A DNA stretch of 64,000 bases from Brevipalpus yothersi (GCA_003956705.1 QZCP01000010.1:1-64000); one strand, 5' to 3'; positions 39,327-51,630 are shown, counted from the stretch's first letter. Numbers and translations: made by a program. The notes: a model not told the origin generated them from the sequence alone.

Positions 39327-40572
39327 GGATAAGCATGGAAAAAGAGGAAGATCAAGATCATTATTTGTTGATCACTATGCTTGCTTCATCTAAAAGTGAT
39401 TTTCTTCTTCTTCATCCATTCAGCATCCGTCAGTATCATGATAAAGATGATGATGACGATAATAGTGACACACACTACTTTCCGATTACTTTCGTTTGCT
39501 TTCACTTTCACAAAGAATGCAGATGCTCCATAGACAAGCTAATATCAGAATGCTGAGATTGACGAGTATAAGAATGTAAATAAAATCTTCCAGCAATCTG
39601 ATGATAGTGGAAAAGAGGGAGAGAGATTAGATTTTGTAATCTACACTTCACAAACTTTCAGTGTTTAATCTTCTTCGATTTATTTTCTTTTCCACTAGAC
39701 TCAAATGAACTTTTACATTGAGTACAGCAGAATGAACCGACAGATGAGAATGCTGATCCCTCTTTTCCGAAAAGGCTTTGATCCTATCCTGACAATTATT
39801 GTTTACATTATTCTTTTTTCCCATGTCCAACAGTGTGTACCTATCATCATTATTATTGTATTCCAATGCTATTGCTTACCACTTCGGAGATAGCTTCCAG
39901 TCTATCCCATGTGAATACACATGAGAATTGTATCTATGGTAATATTTAGGCTAAATCTCCATAAGCCGAAGGAGAAAGAAGAGGGAGATAAAGTAGAAAG
40001 GATTATCTGATGATGATGAAACTTCTTGACCGATGGGCATTATGACTTCAGAGAGTTCATGACATTTGACCACGATTCTCGAAGATGATGATGTAATCCT
40101 GATTGTTGTTACTACTGATGATCACTCATGTGTATGTATGTGGATAGCATGAGTAATCGATTGTGGTTAATTGTTGCCTTTTCCACACTAATACATACTT
40201 ATACTCGGATTGTGCAACCAAATACAATACACACACACACATGTATATAAGTTGGCCTTCTAAAGGAACCAGAAAAAGTCTCCACCGTCCACGATAATAA
40301 TGATGACCCTAAGTTGTCCATTCAGCAAACATGGTCAGTACACACACACACAGTAGAACCATTGGTTACTCACCATATTCTCACTCTCTTTGATCTCTGT
40401 CTTTACACTCATTTCCTTACTAAATGTTAACTAACAATAGGTCCAGCAAATCGTTTTCCCGCGTTACTGTATTCATTCATAATGGACATCGTTGTTCATT
40501 GCAATAAGAGCATGAGAAGGAGAGAGGAATTTGTTTCTCTCTCTTACACGTATGTGTAAGTGGTCAGTACTG

Positions 40573-40576
<4 letters not shown>

Positions 40577-40644
<68 letters not shown>
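40577..40644. repeat. (GA)n microsatellite
   Basis: GA tract of about 68 bp. Confidence 0.95.
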
Positions 40645-40647
<3 letters not shown>

Positions 40648-41684
40648 GAATAAAGTTCAGATGCTTGATGATTTTCTACATTCTTGAAACATTATCATCA
40701 TCAAAAATTGATTGTAATGTGTTCAAGAAGTAAGACACATCGAGTAATGAAAGCTGTGAGAGGAAGAGAGAGAAGGAGAGGTCTTAGAGTATCAGATGGA
40801 TAAAAGTTCATGATGATGGCTCATGGATATCTCTCTCGAGAAAATGGACAAGTCACTAATGTATCTCTGCATGAGTAATGTATGAGTTGGAAAGCGAATG
40901 ATAACTTTTCCCAATGTTTACTTATAACCGATCGATAGAAAGTAATAATGATTAAAAGAGAAAATAAGTTTTCAACAACCACTATTTACTTGTCAGTTAA
41001 AACACGAGATCAATGAAGCGATATTCCATATCATGGAGAAATCGATTCGATTTCGAAAAATGATACTCTTTTTAAATCAGTGCTCAATATGTGTACAATA
41101 TAAGAGAATATAAACACCAGATTGTTCTGAAATAATGATGTTTGAAATGATTCCAGATTTCAGCTTGATTAGACTATTTCAGATTCTAGATCAATGTTAT
41201 TTTTTTGTGAGAAGGTTGAAGTTTCAGGCTAATTTTTCCATGCCTCAGATTCTCAAGTTACCTTATATGGCTATAGTTTGCATTTTTTGAATAAAATTCG
41301 AACATGTTCTCATTGTATAATTGAACTTGACATTTATTTTCATATTGGCCATGTTTTACTGTTCCAACAAGTTGATCCTTTCTGAATTTTGGCATGTTGA
41401 CATGCATATACATAGACTGGGATTGGTCATGAGGTTTGAAGAATGATAGGATAATGATGACAGATTTGGACATTCAACTGTTAATCGTAAAGAATGATCA
41501 CATAAAATCGATGGTAGAGCACTTACTTGTCTATGACAGCTTAATTCCGCTAGAAATGAATACTTTCATCTCATATCACATTCCACTGTGAATACAATTC
41601 AAATGCATCTGAGTATATGAATCCAACAGAATAGATTCATTTAGCAATCTCCCAGAAGCTTTAATGAATAGAAATGCAAATGAA

Positions 41685-41688
<4 letters not shown>

Positions 41689-41742
<54 letters not shown>

Positions 41743-41743
41743 N

Positions 41744-41802
<59 letters not shown>
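41689..41802. repeat. (GA)n-N-(CT)n palindrome with an undetermined base
   Basis: A GA tract (41689-41742) meets a CT tract (41744-41802) at a single N, 41743, the only ambiguous base in the window. The two halves are reverse complements. This may be a true palindrome or an assembly join between two repeat ends. Confidence 0.95.
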
Positions 41803-41806
<4 letters not shown>

Positions 41807-43028
41807 GAACAACAGATCATCTTGAACAGAATATTTATAATCCATGGATCGACATCAATCTCATAGATTGGTCTATGAGCCAGCTTAATGTCCTCGCTTG
41901 TCTACAAATTACTATCAGCATTGTGGTTTAGGTGTATACTTGCAGGAATATCGAATGTTAAGAATAATCTGTTTGATTTCCGCCATGAAGCCTTAGAAAC
42001 CTTGATTGTATGGATTTTATGGAACATCCACAATCAATGTGCACATGGGCTTGCACACACACACACACACACCATATACCACATACACATATACACAAAT
42101 AAAACAGTCAATCGAGAAAAGGATCATGTCCAGCATTGTTATTACTGTGTTGTAAGGTTTTCCGGGAAACAAGATCAAAATAAGAGAGAATTATTTTTGT
42201 TTACTTGTGCATGGTGGAAGAATCAGTGAAAAGAAAACATTTGATCATGAAATCAATATCATCTTCTGAAAATTCATTTTTTTTGCATCCACTTTTGAGC
42301 GGACCAATAAACCACGCGTTCCACTCAGATACCAGGTTTGTGAAAAAAAGGAAAGATTTTTGCTGCTTGATTAGAATAATAATCGATTTACATGAATACA
42401 CTTAGAATTAATGATAGATTAGGTGATGATGAGGTTGAAGATAAGGCAATATATGTATAAATAGCGTGTTGAGGACGATAATAGTTCACCAATTTTTGGG
42501 GCTGATCAAAGACAAAAGGAACCTCAGCAAGATAAATCGATTTTGTTAGCTTCTAAAATGACTTTTCTCTTCATTGTAAATGATTTGTGATCATAAAGAT
42601 TTGATGATGCAAAGCAGCCCATGAGAGGAGGTAATATTCTACACAAATATGTACAGAAGCCTTTCGAATGCCTCAAATAGAGTTCACACTATTGTCTAAT
42701 AGCTTCCCATGAATCTTTTCAAATTATCATGATTTTTGATTCGAAACAAACAATATCGGAGGCACTTTACTCCAATTTAAAAGCACAATTTTACCCCAAA
42801 AAAATCAATGAAATTATTGATAAAGGTACATTGCACTCAAGTTAATTGAAAATCGATGGAATCAAGGAATCTGTCCACGAAAATTGTTGGAAAATTATCA
42901 AATTCAGAATACAAAATTTCATCAATCGAATTTTTTAAGCAACTTCGCTGTATGCTTGACTCTGATTATGTTCAACTGCATGATTGAAAATGTAAATACA
43001 GTGTATAATTGATCAGAATGGTACTCAC

Positions 43029-43322
43029 TCGAATCAAAGCCCATGAAGCTTCGTTTTCCCTGAAGATAGTCTCTTTTATTATATCCGTACGAATGGCTTT
43101 CGCCCAGGGCATTTAATGGGCCCATACCGTGTCGAAGTGGTGCCGTTCCTTCGGACATGTGGGATGGCGGTGGAGGTGGCAGGACACCGATTCCTTCCAT
43201 CCGATCGATACTGTTTGATCTCATATCGAACAGAGAAGATGCTAACGGATCTTCTGATGATGCTGATACGTTGAGCGAGTTGATCACACTCGATGGTGGC
43301 TTGGGTAGAGCGTTGAAACACA
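43029..43322 (-). CDS. Stomatin/MEC-2-like protein, upstream exon (cytoplasmic N-terminal region)
   Basis: Candidate exon of 294 nt ending GATTCGA, then donor GTGAGT, one base into a codon. Joined across a 27 kb intron to 15961-16064 it gives an uninterrupted frame (a Thr codon at the join). It codes for a Pro/Ser-rich, hydrophilic N-terminus (NALPKPPSSVINSLNV, five consecutive Pro in VLPPPPPSH, then SYGYNKRDYLQGKRSFMGFD). A cytoplasmic N-terminus of about 100 residues before the hairpin is seen in MEC-2. The best acceptor is CTTTTTGGATCCAG. If no upstream exon is used, translation could instead start at the ATG at 43224. The assignment rests on strand, phase and splice signals, not on sequence similarity. 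Confidence 0.68.
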
Positions 43323-44026
43323 CTGGATCCAAAAAGCGAAGGTCGCAACCCTTTTATTGGACCACTTTAATTTTTTATCTGATACTGATGCTGCTGATTT
43401 TGATTACTAGTGAAGATCACTGGGTTTAGCATTAAGAAAAAGATTATCGAAATTGTTTAAAGTTGATTGGAAGAAAAATCCAGTGGAATATTGTCATGTT
43501 AAATTTTTGATTGCAAAAGTTCCAGTGGTGAACATTGTTCTTTGTGATTGTTGAGAATGAAAAATTTGTTCAGGAAGTCAGATAAAAGGGTGAGATTAAT
43601 TTACACAAGAAAGTCGATACACGACAACATCTAATGTCTTGTTGAGATTTTTCTGTTCATCAAAACATACCCTCACAAATCAAACTCACTTGAGTCAAGA
43701 TATTCTCTTCTCTATTCTCAAATCCAAGCGGAAATGAACTTCAATCCATAATGATGGAGAAATGAGTTGCACAGAATACTTATTTAAAAATCGAACATCG
43801 AACCGATCACCAACATCATATACTGATGTGTCAACTCGATGTAGCCGTTCAGAAGCGGAATTGGTTGCTTGGAATATCTATGCTCACTGAATTTTCAGAT
43901 AGAGAGGGAGAGAATGGCCAGGAAGGAGAATTTACACAGTTATATTTTTGGGAGGATGCGTCAAATATTTTTAAATGTGCGCAATGGAGGTTGGTGGATG
44001 GGTGGCGATGCTGGATGGCGCGCTAC

Positions 44027-44067
44027 CTTTTCGGTGCTGTATCTGTTCCCCGGTTCCAATAGTTCCT
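44027..44067 (-). CDS. Candidate 41-nt exon of the stomatin-like gene
   Basis: A short minus-strand segment bounded by ACTATGTAG and the donor AAAAG|GTAGCG. In the only phase compatible with its neighbours it codes for GTIGTGEQIQHRK. It begins in phase 2, as both candidate first exons need, and ends in phase 1, as the best acceptor of 43029-43322 needs. That agreement is the main evidence; there is no similarity evidence and the acceptor's pyrimidine tract is poor. Confidence 0.42.
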
Positions 44068-44793
44068 CTACATAGTATAGCTCCATGTGCATCATGGTGT
44101 ATATACACACAGAAGATTCCTCCATCTGATGACCATAAATCAAATCTAGTGGGTACTTGTGTGAGGAAAGTTAGATGTTCATGATGAAAGTTGTTTCAAG
44201 TGATTCGAAACACACTCACTCACTCACACATACTCATTACATGAAGCCATAGCAACAGAGACGAAATTTTTTTTTCTCCTCTCATGTACACTGTACTTGT
44301 TCATTCATTCGTTTGCCGAGTGAGTCGAGTGATATCATGATAACAGGAAATATATACAAATGCATTCAGATTAAGGCAGTGTGTTTCATGATGTGTGTTA
44401 CACGACAAGCTTAAGAAGTGTTTTTTTTCTTCAAGACACACGGTTTCAATGAGGTATTTATTGAATTGGAAAGAAGAATAGTTGTGAATATTTTTTTCTT
44501 CATGGAAAGAAGTTTTTTTTTTGATAATTCCATGATTCAGTGGTGGAAAGAAGATTGACACAAGTTCTGGCAAATGTACCGTTACTTAGGGTGTTCGTGA
44601 TTCAATACATTATTGTGTGTGTCTCTCTCTCTCTCTGTCTATCTGTGTCTGTATTCGTGTGCCTTCAATTAGCATGTTACTTTTTTGTACTGTTTTCATT
44701 TGTTCAACACATCTGTGGAGCTGTTCACACATAAGTGCAATATATCGTTTAACGATTGATTATAATCAACTTTAATTGTTGTAACATCGAATC

Positions 44794-45385
44794 ATGAACA
44801 ATAATAAGGATTTTAATCAGATTAATTATGATGAAAGTGACTACATATGGCCACCAAGAAGCCGTCCAGTTGGACTGTATTTGCCTAATCGATATCGTTT
44901 GCGTGCCTGGTCAACGGTGAGACGAAAATGGATTCGTTCTCGATATTGGATAACAATTGATGTGAATGAAGCTCACAAAAGTGGCTCAAAAGAAAAGAAT
45001 GGCAAAAATTTATCAAGTTCCTCAACAATCAATAATTATGCATACAAGACTGTTAAAAATTCAAACTCACGTCCATACAGTGTGACTCGGCAAAGGCATT
45101 CATCGTGCCTGTATATTCGCCAGCCAAAAGTGTATAATTACAATAACGGTAATAATAGTATCAATAAAAGTTCAGTGAACAATCCACGGCACAAAAAGGA
45201 AACCAGAAGCAAGCTTACCATGTTACTTATGATGATTCCGTCTTTGGTGATGATGTTTTATTGGCAAAATAAATTCAATTCATCCTCATCAAATGTGATC
45301 AATGCTGATGGATCAGCCATTTCACCGGAGCATGCTCTCGGTCTTTTGGGTGGAAAAGGTTTTGGTCATCTTCGACAATTTTCTG
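44794..45385 (+). CDS. GT10 alpha-1,3-fucosyltransferase-like protein, exon 1 (cytoplasmic tail and membrane anchor)
   Basis: First coding exon, 197 codons plus one base. The ATG is the first after an in-frame TAA four codons upstream. It codes for a basic, Asn/Ser-rich tail of about 140 residues. A single hydrophobic segment follows (residues about 141-157, LTMLLMMIPSLVMMFYW), then a Ser/Asn-rich stem. This is the type II topology of Golgi glycosyltransferases, with a much longer cytoplasmic tail than usual for the family. Its donor is TCTG|GTGAGT, in phase 1, which fits the acceptor of 46776-48334 exactly and makes a Gly codon. The gene is nested in the stomatin-like gene on the opposite strand. 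Confidence 0.82.
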
Positions 45386-46036
45386 GTGAGTTGAGTATTT
45401 TTTGAGACAATATTTTTTTTAATTTCATGAGATTTCTGGTAGAAAGTGGGAGAATAAGTTGGAACTAATTCTCCTCTGGATTGAGCTCTAGTTGCAGCAT
45501 CTGTTGATGGCAAATAGGGAGTAGGAAGTGTATGAACGAATCTATTTTGCTTCGTGGGTTTGATCTGAGTCTGTTACGAACAGAATATCTGAGTCATGAG
45601 TTGTAGTAGATTTTTTGTGGGAAAATTGAAGTGGATCATTTTCTGAATTTCAGAAATAATGATTTTTGCGCTTTTCTTGCTGTTGATAAAAGATTGAATA
45701 GAAGGAGGGAGGGGGAGAGAGAAAGAATTGATTGTCAAGATGCTCATTTGTGATAGATGATGGGAAGAATCAATAATATTATTTAGTTGAGAAGAACAAG
45801 AACAAATTAACAGTAATATAACTATCGATTGCCAACTCTTCTCTTCATGAGTTCCTGCCTATTTGGGTTAAGATCAGAAGCCATTTAGTTACTATATTGG
45901 CCCCTTATGAATTTTGCCAATGAAGAATGTCTAAACAGAAACGAAAATGGAGAAACTCTACGTTGGGTGTATGCAGAAGATGCATCGCATCGGGAAAAGA
46001 TGGAAAAGTGAGAAACAGAGGGTGGAAGTGATAGTG

Positions 46037-46103
46037 ATAATGTAGTAAAAAGTAAGCTCAGCATCTTGAAATTCACTGAATTATCTTACGGTCTTACATC
46101 GAT
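46037..46103. repeat. Short interspersed repeat, copy 1
   Basis: This segment aligns by eye with 51676-51740. It shares AAGCTCAGCATCTTGAA versus GAGCTCAGCATCTTGAA, then GAATTATCTTA versus GAATCATCTTA, about 75 percent identical over some 60 bp in the same orientation. Confidence 0.45.
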
Positions 46104-46212
46104 CGACAAAAGTTTTTGCGGAAAGCTCATGGCAATTGGTAAACTTTATTGGTCCCATAAACCATAAAGATCCGGAAAGTACAGTTGTTAAAAAATGAGC
46201 TCGTCTAAGTTC

Positions 46213-46213
<1 letters not shown>

Positions 46214-46255
<42 letters not shown>
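46214..46255. repeat. (GA)n microsatellite
   Basis: GA tract of about 42 bp in the fucosyltransferase-like intron. Confidence 0.95.
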
Positions 46256-46257
<2 letters not shown>

Positions 46258-46775
46258 TGTCTTTCTCGTTGAAGGGTTGCACTTTCTAGATTTTTATAGT
46301 TTTTGGAGCCAATAAAGTTCATCAATTGTCTTGAACTTTCCTCAAAAACTTTTGTCAATCGAAAACGTTTTTTATTGAGCAAGTCTTATAGTTTGTCTCG
46401 TAGAGGGCGCAGCATCCCTTGGTCGAATTTTTTCATATCAAAAGAATTTTATCGAAACGAAAAGACAAAACTGATTCATTTAATCTTCGTTTTGATTCGA
46501 AATCGAATTTTTCTGATAAATATCGATAGCAAATAAGATCTTCTGGAACTTCCTTTTCCGTATATATTCTGCTATTGTAGGAAGGTGAAAGTTTTGAGGA
46601 ATTTTCTATTTATTCTTCTTCCTAATTCGTATCTTTTCATTTTTTGATAAACTATCATGGATAAAGCTTCCTAATTTTTTTCTTTTCTGAATATTTCTTT
46701 AAAATCAAAGGCTTTCGATAAAAATTATCTCGTGATTTATCAGATAGAATATGCAATTTTTTCTGAATTTTATAG

Positions 46776-48334
46776 GATTTCCCGGTGGTATCCATCCAGG
46801 CTCATTCAGAGATTCAGATTTGATTTCCGATAATCCAGACGATGAAGATGGAGATGGACCTCCATCACCATCATTTGAGCCTTCTCAGCACACAAACACC
46901 AATCAAAATGAAGCAAGTTCAGATCATCATGAACCGCCAATAGACTCCACGAATGAATCTCATTTCCAATCGAAAATATTTGAATATAAAAAACTCAACT
47001 ATAAATTGATTCTGTGCTGGGATAAATGTGATAATATGAATTCATCCAACAAAACAGATGAGCCATCATTGTCCAGTGATTATAACAAAAAATTCATTGA
47101 TCTCAAATGTCCCGAAAACAAATGCCTATTGACCAATGAACATAATCTCAGTGAAATAAGTGATGCAGTAATATTTAGAAAAAGCTTGACCATTACTGAT
47201 CTCTCTAGTAAGCCATTGATATTAAATCGTAAACCGGAACAGCAATGGATACTTCACAAAAGTGATGATTTATGTTATAATGTTTCCAACAATAGCTTTT
47301 GTGATGATGAAAGTGGAGCAGTTAATTCTGGAAAGCATCTAAAAAATGGCCATCAAAATAGTGATACTAACAGTATTGTATACAATATAACATGGACATC
47401 ATCTTCGGATAACAAGAAGAGATCATCAACATCCACATCACATGATTCGTTATATAGACTCAAATTTTTACCAAAAATTTGGCCCTCAAATCGTCCAATA
47501 GAATGGCGGGAATTTAATGTGTGGCGTAAAAAACGTAAAATGATACTTTTTATTCGACAAAATTGTTCACCGGATATCCGTTTTGAAAATTTTATCAATG
47601 AACTATCAAATTATATTGAAGTGGACACGACTGATAACTGTGATCATCATATCAAATTTACTCATCAAACAAACAATGGTGGCAATGGAAAAGATGACAA
47701 TAATAGTAATGTTGTCAGTGAAAAAGTGTCCAATGTTGACAGAGAAACTTTCTTACATGATATAAAAGATTATTTTTTCATCCTCAATCTACGTGCCTGG
47801 ATGTGTCCCGAGTATATATCGGATGAATTACTTTATACGATACTGAACGGTTCATATACTGTACCTATAGTGATGAATCCTCATGATTCGTCCTCTTCAT
47901 CTAGTCCAATACCGATGATACCTCATTCCGATGGATCATTATTGCCCACTAAATCCATCATCAATGGATATCAATTTAAATCAGCCAGTGAGTTGGCCGA
48001 TTATCTGCTCTACGTGAGCTCTGATTTGGATGAGTATTCCACTTATCTCCACTGGAAGGATCACTATTGGGTGATGAAGATTGGAATGAACGAAAGTGAG
48101 GATAAAGATGGAGATGATAGAGGAGATAAAGTTCGAGAAAAAGAAAATATCCAAACTTTACGACAAGATGCTGGTGATGATGGAAACGATTACTGTCGTC
48201 TATGTGATATCATTCATGGTAACGAAAAAGTGGAAGATGAACGAGAATTGATTGAATCTCAGCGTTCACCATCCAAAGATTGGTGTGTCCATTGGAGCGA
48301 TACACATTGGAATCAAATATCATCATCCATATAA
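46776..48334 (+). CDS. GT10 alpha-1,3-fucosyltransferase-like protein, exon 2 (lumenal catalytic region)
   Basis: 518 residues plus the stop; the whole protein has 716. After an acidic Pro-rich stem the GT10 landmarks appear in order: CPENKCLLTNEHNLSEISDA followed by VIF (from residue 309), PEQQWILHK, ITWT, MILFIRQNC, then FLHDIKDYFFILNLRAWMCP (residues about 524-543), ASELADYLLYV and the cysteine pair CRLC (671-674). Known members transfer fucose from GDP-fucose to GlcNAc in N-glycan cores or antennae in the Golgi. However, the normally conserved donor-site block FENS...DYITEK reads LNLR...EYISDE here. It also carries long Asn/Asp/Ser inserts. It may be catalytically altered or inactive. Confidence 0.87.
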
Positions 48335-48438
48335 GAATTTGTGTCATTTAAGATGAAATTGCATCTCACTCTGATTAATTATTGCAGTTTTTCATTCAAA
48401 CTATTCATCAAGCCACTCTCCTCTTTCCTCATCCTCAA

Positions 48439-48439
<1 letters not shown>

Positions 48440-48470
<31 letters not shown>
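48440..48470. repeat. (AT)n microsatellite followed by a short (CT)n
   Basis: AT tract of about 31 bp running directly into a CT tract of about 12 bp, probably in the 3' untranslated region of the fucosyltransferase-like gene. Confidence 0.9.
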
Positions 48471-48474
<4 letters not shown>

Positions 48475-49008
48475 CTCTCTCTTATCTCTCATCTCCCACA
48501 TCCAATATATGTATGACTGGCCACTGGTCATCATCATGGCATCTTATGGCAAATCTTATCTCCTTTCCCTCTCTCTTTTCCTCCCAATTAATGACATCGA
48601 GGCAGCTTCAATTCAACTTCATCCAATAGATCCATAAAACTGACCAACTTGTCCACTGTCCACTTATAATCACTTATTACTGAATGATGTTGCTTTTGTA
48701 TCGGTCTTTTCTCTTTTTCCTCACTTTATGTGAACTTTTTACGTTCTACTAACAAGCATCGATCACCTGTGGTGTATAGAAGACGAAATTTGATCAGAAT
48801 CTGATGGGTACAGTGAGGAAAAGAAGCAAAATGATACCTGATGACTCAAAACATTACCAAAGTTAGCTTGGAGAAAAAGTGGAGCACATTTTTTGGCTCC
48901 TCTTTTGCTCCGTAAAATGTGATTTTGAAGGCGAAATACGAAAAAATATTGGAATACTCTGTAACATGGAAGATGATCTCTTCATGCCTTTACAATATTG
49001 ATACGCAC

Positions 49009-49014
49009 AATAAA
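49009..49014 (+). terminator. Possible polyadenylation signal AATAAA
   Basis: AATAAA about 675 bp after the stop of the fucosyltransferase-like gene, the clearest candidate nearby. Confidence 0.35.
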
Positions 49015-49415
49015 ATTGAAACCATATTTATTTCAATCTATCGTATGATATATCGGTATTCCTTTCCAATGAAATCTGGACCTTGATCTCGATGTTTCTT
49101 GATCGAGAACTTTGTGTGTATATGTGTATGCTTTTGGGTTCCTTACATTTCATTGATGCATTGTCATTGCCCAACCGTTCCTCATCTTTATTTAATGAGA
49201 TTCGCTCTATTGAAACATCCTTTTTTCCTGGTTGAACTTCCTTTTTCATAGTGTAATTCTCAGATAGTGATTGCTGAATAATCAATGAAAACCTCTTGAT
49301 TCAGCTTCTGTGGATCCTTTTGGAATCTGGTCCACAATTCAACTGCCATTGGCATCGAGTCCTCGAGCAATCAGTCAATAGTAATAGAACATTGAACCAA
49401 TCCAAAGAGAATAGC

Positions 49416-49420
<5 letters not shown>

Positions 49421-49483
<63 letters not shown>
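49421..49483. repeat. (GA)n microsatellite
   Basis: GA tract of about 63 bp. Confidence 0.95.
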
Positions 49484-49486
<3 letters not shown>

Positions 49487-50084
49487 ACAAAACTGTCAAC
49501 GATGTAACCAATCAGGTAATTTATATTGTTCACAACATTGTTTGACCCTTGTTGCTTGACACTGGCTGAGATGTTCTAGGAGGCTACTGTGGTTCAAGTT
49601 AGTAATTCATCTCATGGTTCGATGAACTGGTGGAAGTTCTTATCGCAGATTGTACAGAAACTTTGCTGAGAAAGAAGTGCATGTTACTCATTTTGGGCTA
49701 TCCATGTATGAGGAATATTCTATTATGATTAGGATTTTCGGGATTTGTTATGCTGGACTATACAGAAGAGTAGAATTCATGAATATGTTGAATAAGAGTT
49801 TTGAATAAATTTTACTCTATTACGAAAATTTTTCTGATTAATTGGAAGTTTTATTCATCATGAGCGTACTTTCATTCCTCTTTTTTTCGAATATCTCTTG
49901 ACTTCCTCTACAAGATTCCATCTTCTCTCTCTCTCTCTCTCTTTTTTTTGGTGGAAATTTTTTTCACACCATGAATGAACTTTCCTTCCACCAAAAGATT
50001 GGTGCCTACAAAACAGTAGACAAAATATACAGAGAAAGAGTAAGAGAATCCTCTTTGGAGATGCGGGAATGTCATTAACATTAC

Positions 50085-50152
50085 CCTTCATCTCCATCAC
50101 CCATATCCTCTTGATGATCATCCTCATAATCATCACCAGTAATTGTTGCCAT
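50085..50152 (-). CDS. Candidate alternative first coding exon (acidic N-terminus) of the stomatin-like gene
   Basis: The ATG at 50152 lies in a strong start context (AACAATGG). It opens an acidic frame of 22 codons, MATITGDDYEDDHQED and onward, ending at a possible donor GG|GTAATG in phase 2. Without splicing the frame stops at once (TAA), as expected for a short first exon. Spliced to 44027-44067 and onward, the stomatin-like protein would have about 432 residues. A promoter-like patch lies about 900 bp upstream (51054-51097). It could also belong to an unknown gene. Confidence 0.4.
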
Positions 50153-51053
50153 TGTTATTCATATCCATTCCTTGGAAGCTGATCCTTGGGAGTAAAAGTA
50201 ATAGAGAGAGAGAGAAACGAATGATGCTGATACTCTTTCTCCTCCTTTTGACAGAGATACACAGCATCCATGTCAACAAAGTTACATACAGACTTGCTTG
50301 AATATAGATATATAACTCATTTGTTCTCTCTTCATCTTGTTCCCTGTCTTCTCGTTCATTTTGTCTCTCTATTTCTCACTTTTTGTCTCCACTCAAAATC
50401 ATGAACATCTACATGTCTGATGCTGAGTATCATCAACTGTACTCTCAGCAAGATCATCCGATTGGATTCAGTAGAAGCATGAGTTGTAGATATTCTACAT
50501 ATCATTGGTATATATTTGTTCACATGTTCATATGTATATACAAATGTACTCACTTTCATGCATTATGAGGAATATATTCACTACAAAGTTTCATTGTAAG
50601 ACCCTGTGTGTAAAAGTTTTGACGTATGATTTCGATTCATCTGAAGATTCTGCTAGACTGGATTCCTCCAATTTGCTCTCCTATCTCTTTTTGCAAAGAA
50701 ATATTAATCTCAGATCACCATTGCATCTTCACTTCCGAGTGTTGAACATTATTTAGCTTCATAATATCTAAAAGCTCGGACGATTTAGAACAATGAGAGG
50801 ACATTTCCGTTGTTATTAGTTACACAATATCACTATAAAATCACTCTCTTCCACCTCTAACTTAGTAAGTAAGTTTGCCACCCATCTCGGCCACAAGTAT
50901 ACACATTTCCATTATAAAAGTTTGGCAGTAACATCCATTTGACTCTTATTATTTTCATTCTGATGCCAGACATTCCTCTCATCATATTTCCAGAAAAGGT
51001 TTGTTTTCCAACTTAGTTTGGGTTAGTTATCGAAAAATTTTCAGAGTCCGTGA

Positions 51054-51097
51054 GCATGCGCAGTTGAGCCAAAATCAGCTGACTCGCTCCTGATTGG
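51054..51097. promoter_or_regulatory. Promoter-like patch with NRF-1-type and CCAAT-box motifs
   Basis: GCATGCGC at 51054-51061 is the core of an NRF-1 type site, and CTGATTGG at 51090-51097 is an inverted CCAAT box (CCAATCAG). The pair is 28 bp apart in locally GC-richer sequence. It lies about 900 bp upstream, in the minus direction, of the candidate first exon at 50085-50152. Confidence 0.35.
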
Positions 51098-51630
51098 ACG
51101 GAGCCATTTGCTCTGTAGCCTCTTGTCATATTTCCCTCTTTTTCCCAACCAATCTCTTCCTTTATTTTGAGCATACATCGTTTTTGTCGGAATAAATCAT
51201 AAATCATCCGATTTGATCATAAACCACCAGCCAATTGTAACCACTATCATGATAGAAATAATATGAGTGATAATAATTGCTTCTGTCTCCGGTAATTTTG
51301 CATCTGTAAGTCTACAAGTTCATGGTATCTCATACAAGTCATCATCTTTCTCTCTTTCCCTGTTTGTCTCATCTTCGATAGACAGGAAAAAACTATAGTC
51401 TTCCTAATTAATAGTCATGATTGACCTGATGGCTTCTTCATTGGAAGAGTTGAATGCATTTGAATTTTTATCATTCCTCTCTTCCTATAGCTCATAGATT
51501 ATGGATTGCAGTAAATAGTAAAATGAAGAAAAATACGATCGAATAGAGAGATCAGCTAATCGATTATTCACTCCACTGGCTCACTACCATAGGATCAATA
51601 TTAACAGTCGATGTTCAGATCAAGAGGGAT

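Larger units (their letters stand above)
36667..43028. other. Part of the 27 kb stomatin-like intron, no supported gene
   Basis: Contains GA/CT tracts at 37442, 38560, 39276, 40577 and the GA-N-CT palindrome at 41689-41802, plus CA/TG runs. No convincing coding sequence. Confidence 0.55.
45386..46775 (+). other. Intron of the fucosyltransferase-like gene
   Basis: Intron of 1.39 kb with a GTGAGT donor and a TTTTATAG acceptor after a T-rich tract. It holds a GA tract (46214-46255) and one copy of a short interspersed repeat (46037-46103). Confidence 0.85.
48335..50084. other. 3' region of the fucosyltransferase-like gene; no other gene
   Basis: Contains an AT tract (48440-48470), a polyadenylation-like AATAAA (49009-49014) and a long GA tract (49421-49483). 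The rest shows no coding sequence I can support. Confidence 0.6.

Noticed and set aside
45885..46076. 63-codon minus-strand frame in the fucosyltransferase-like intron
   Set aside because: Low-complexity Ser/Leu content and overlap with a repeat; no exon signals.
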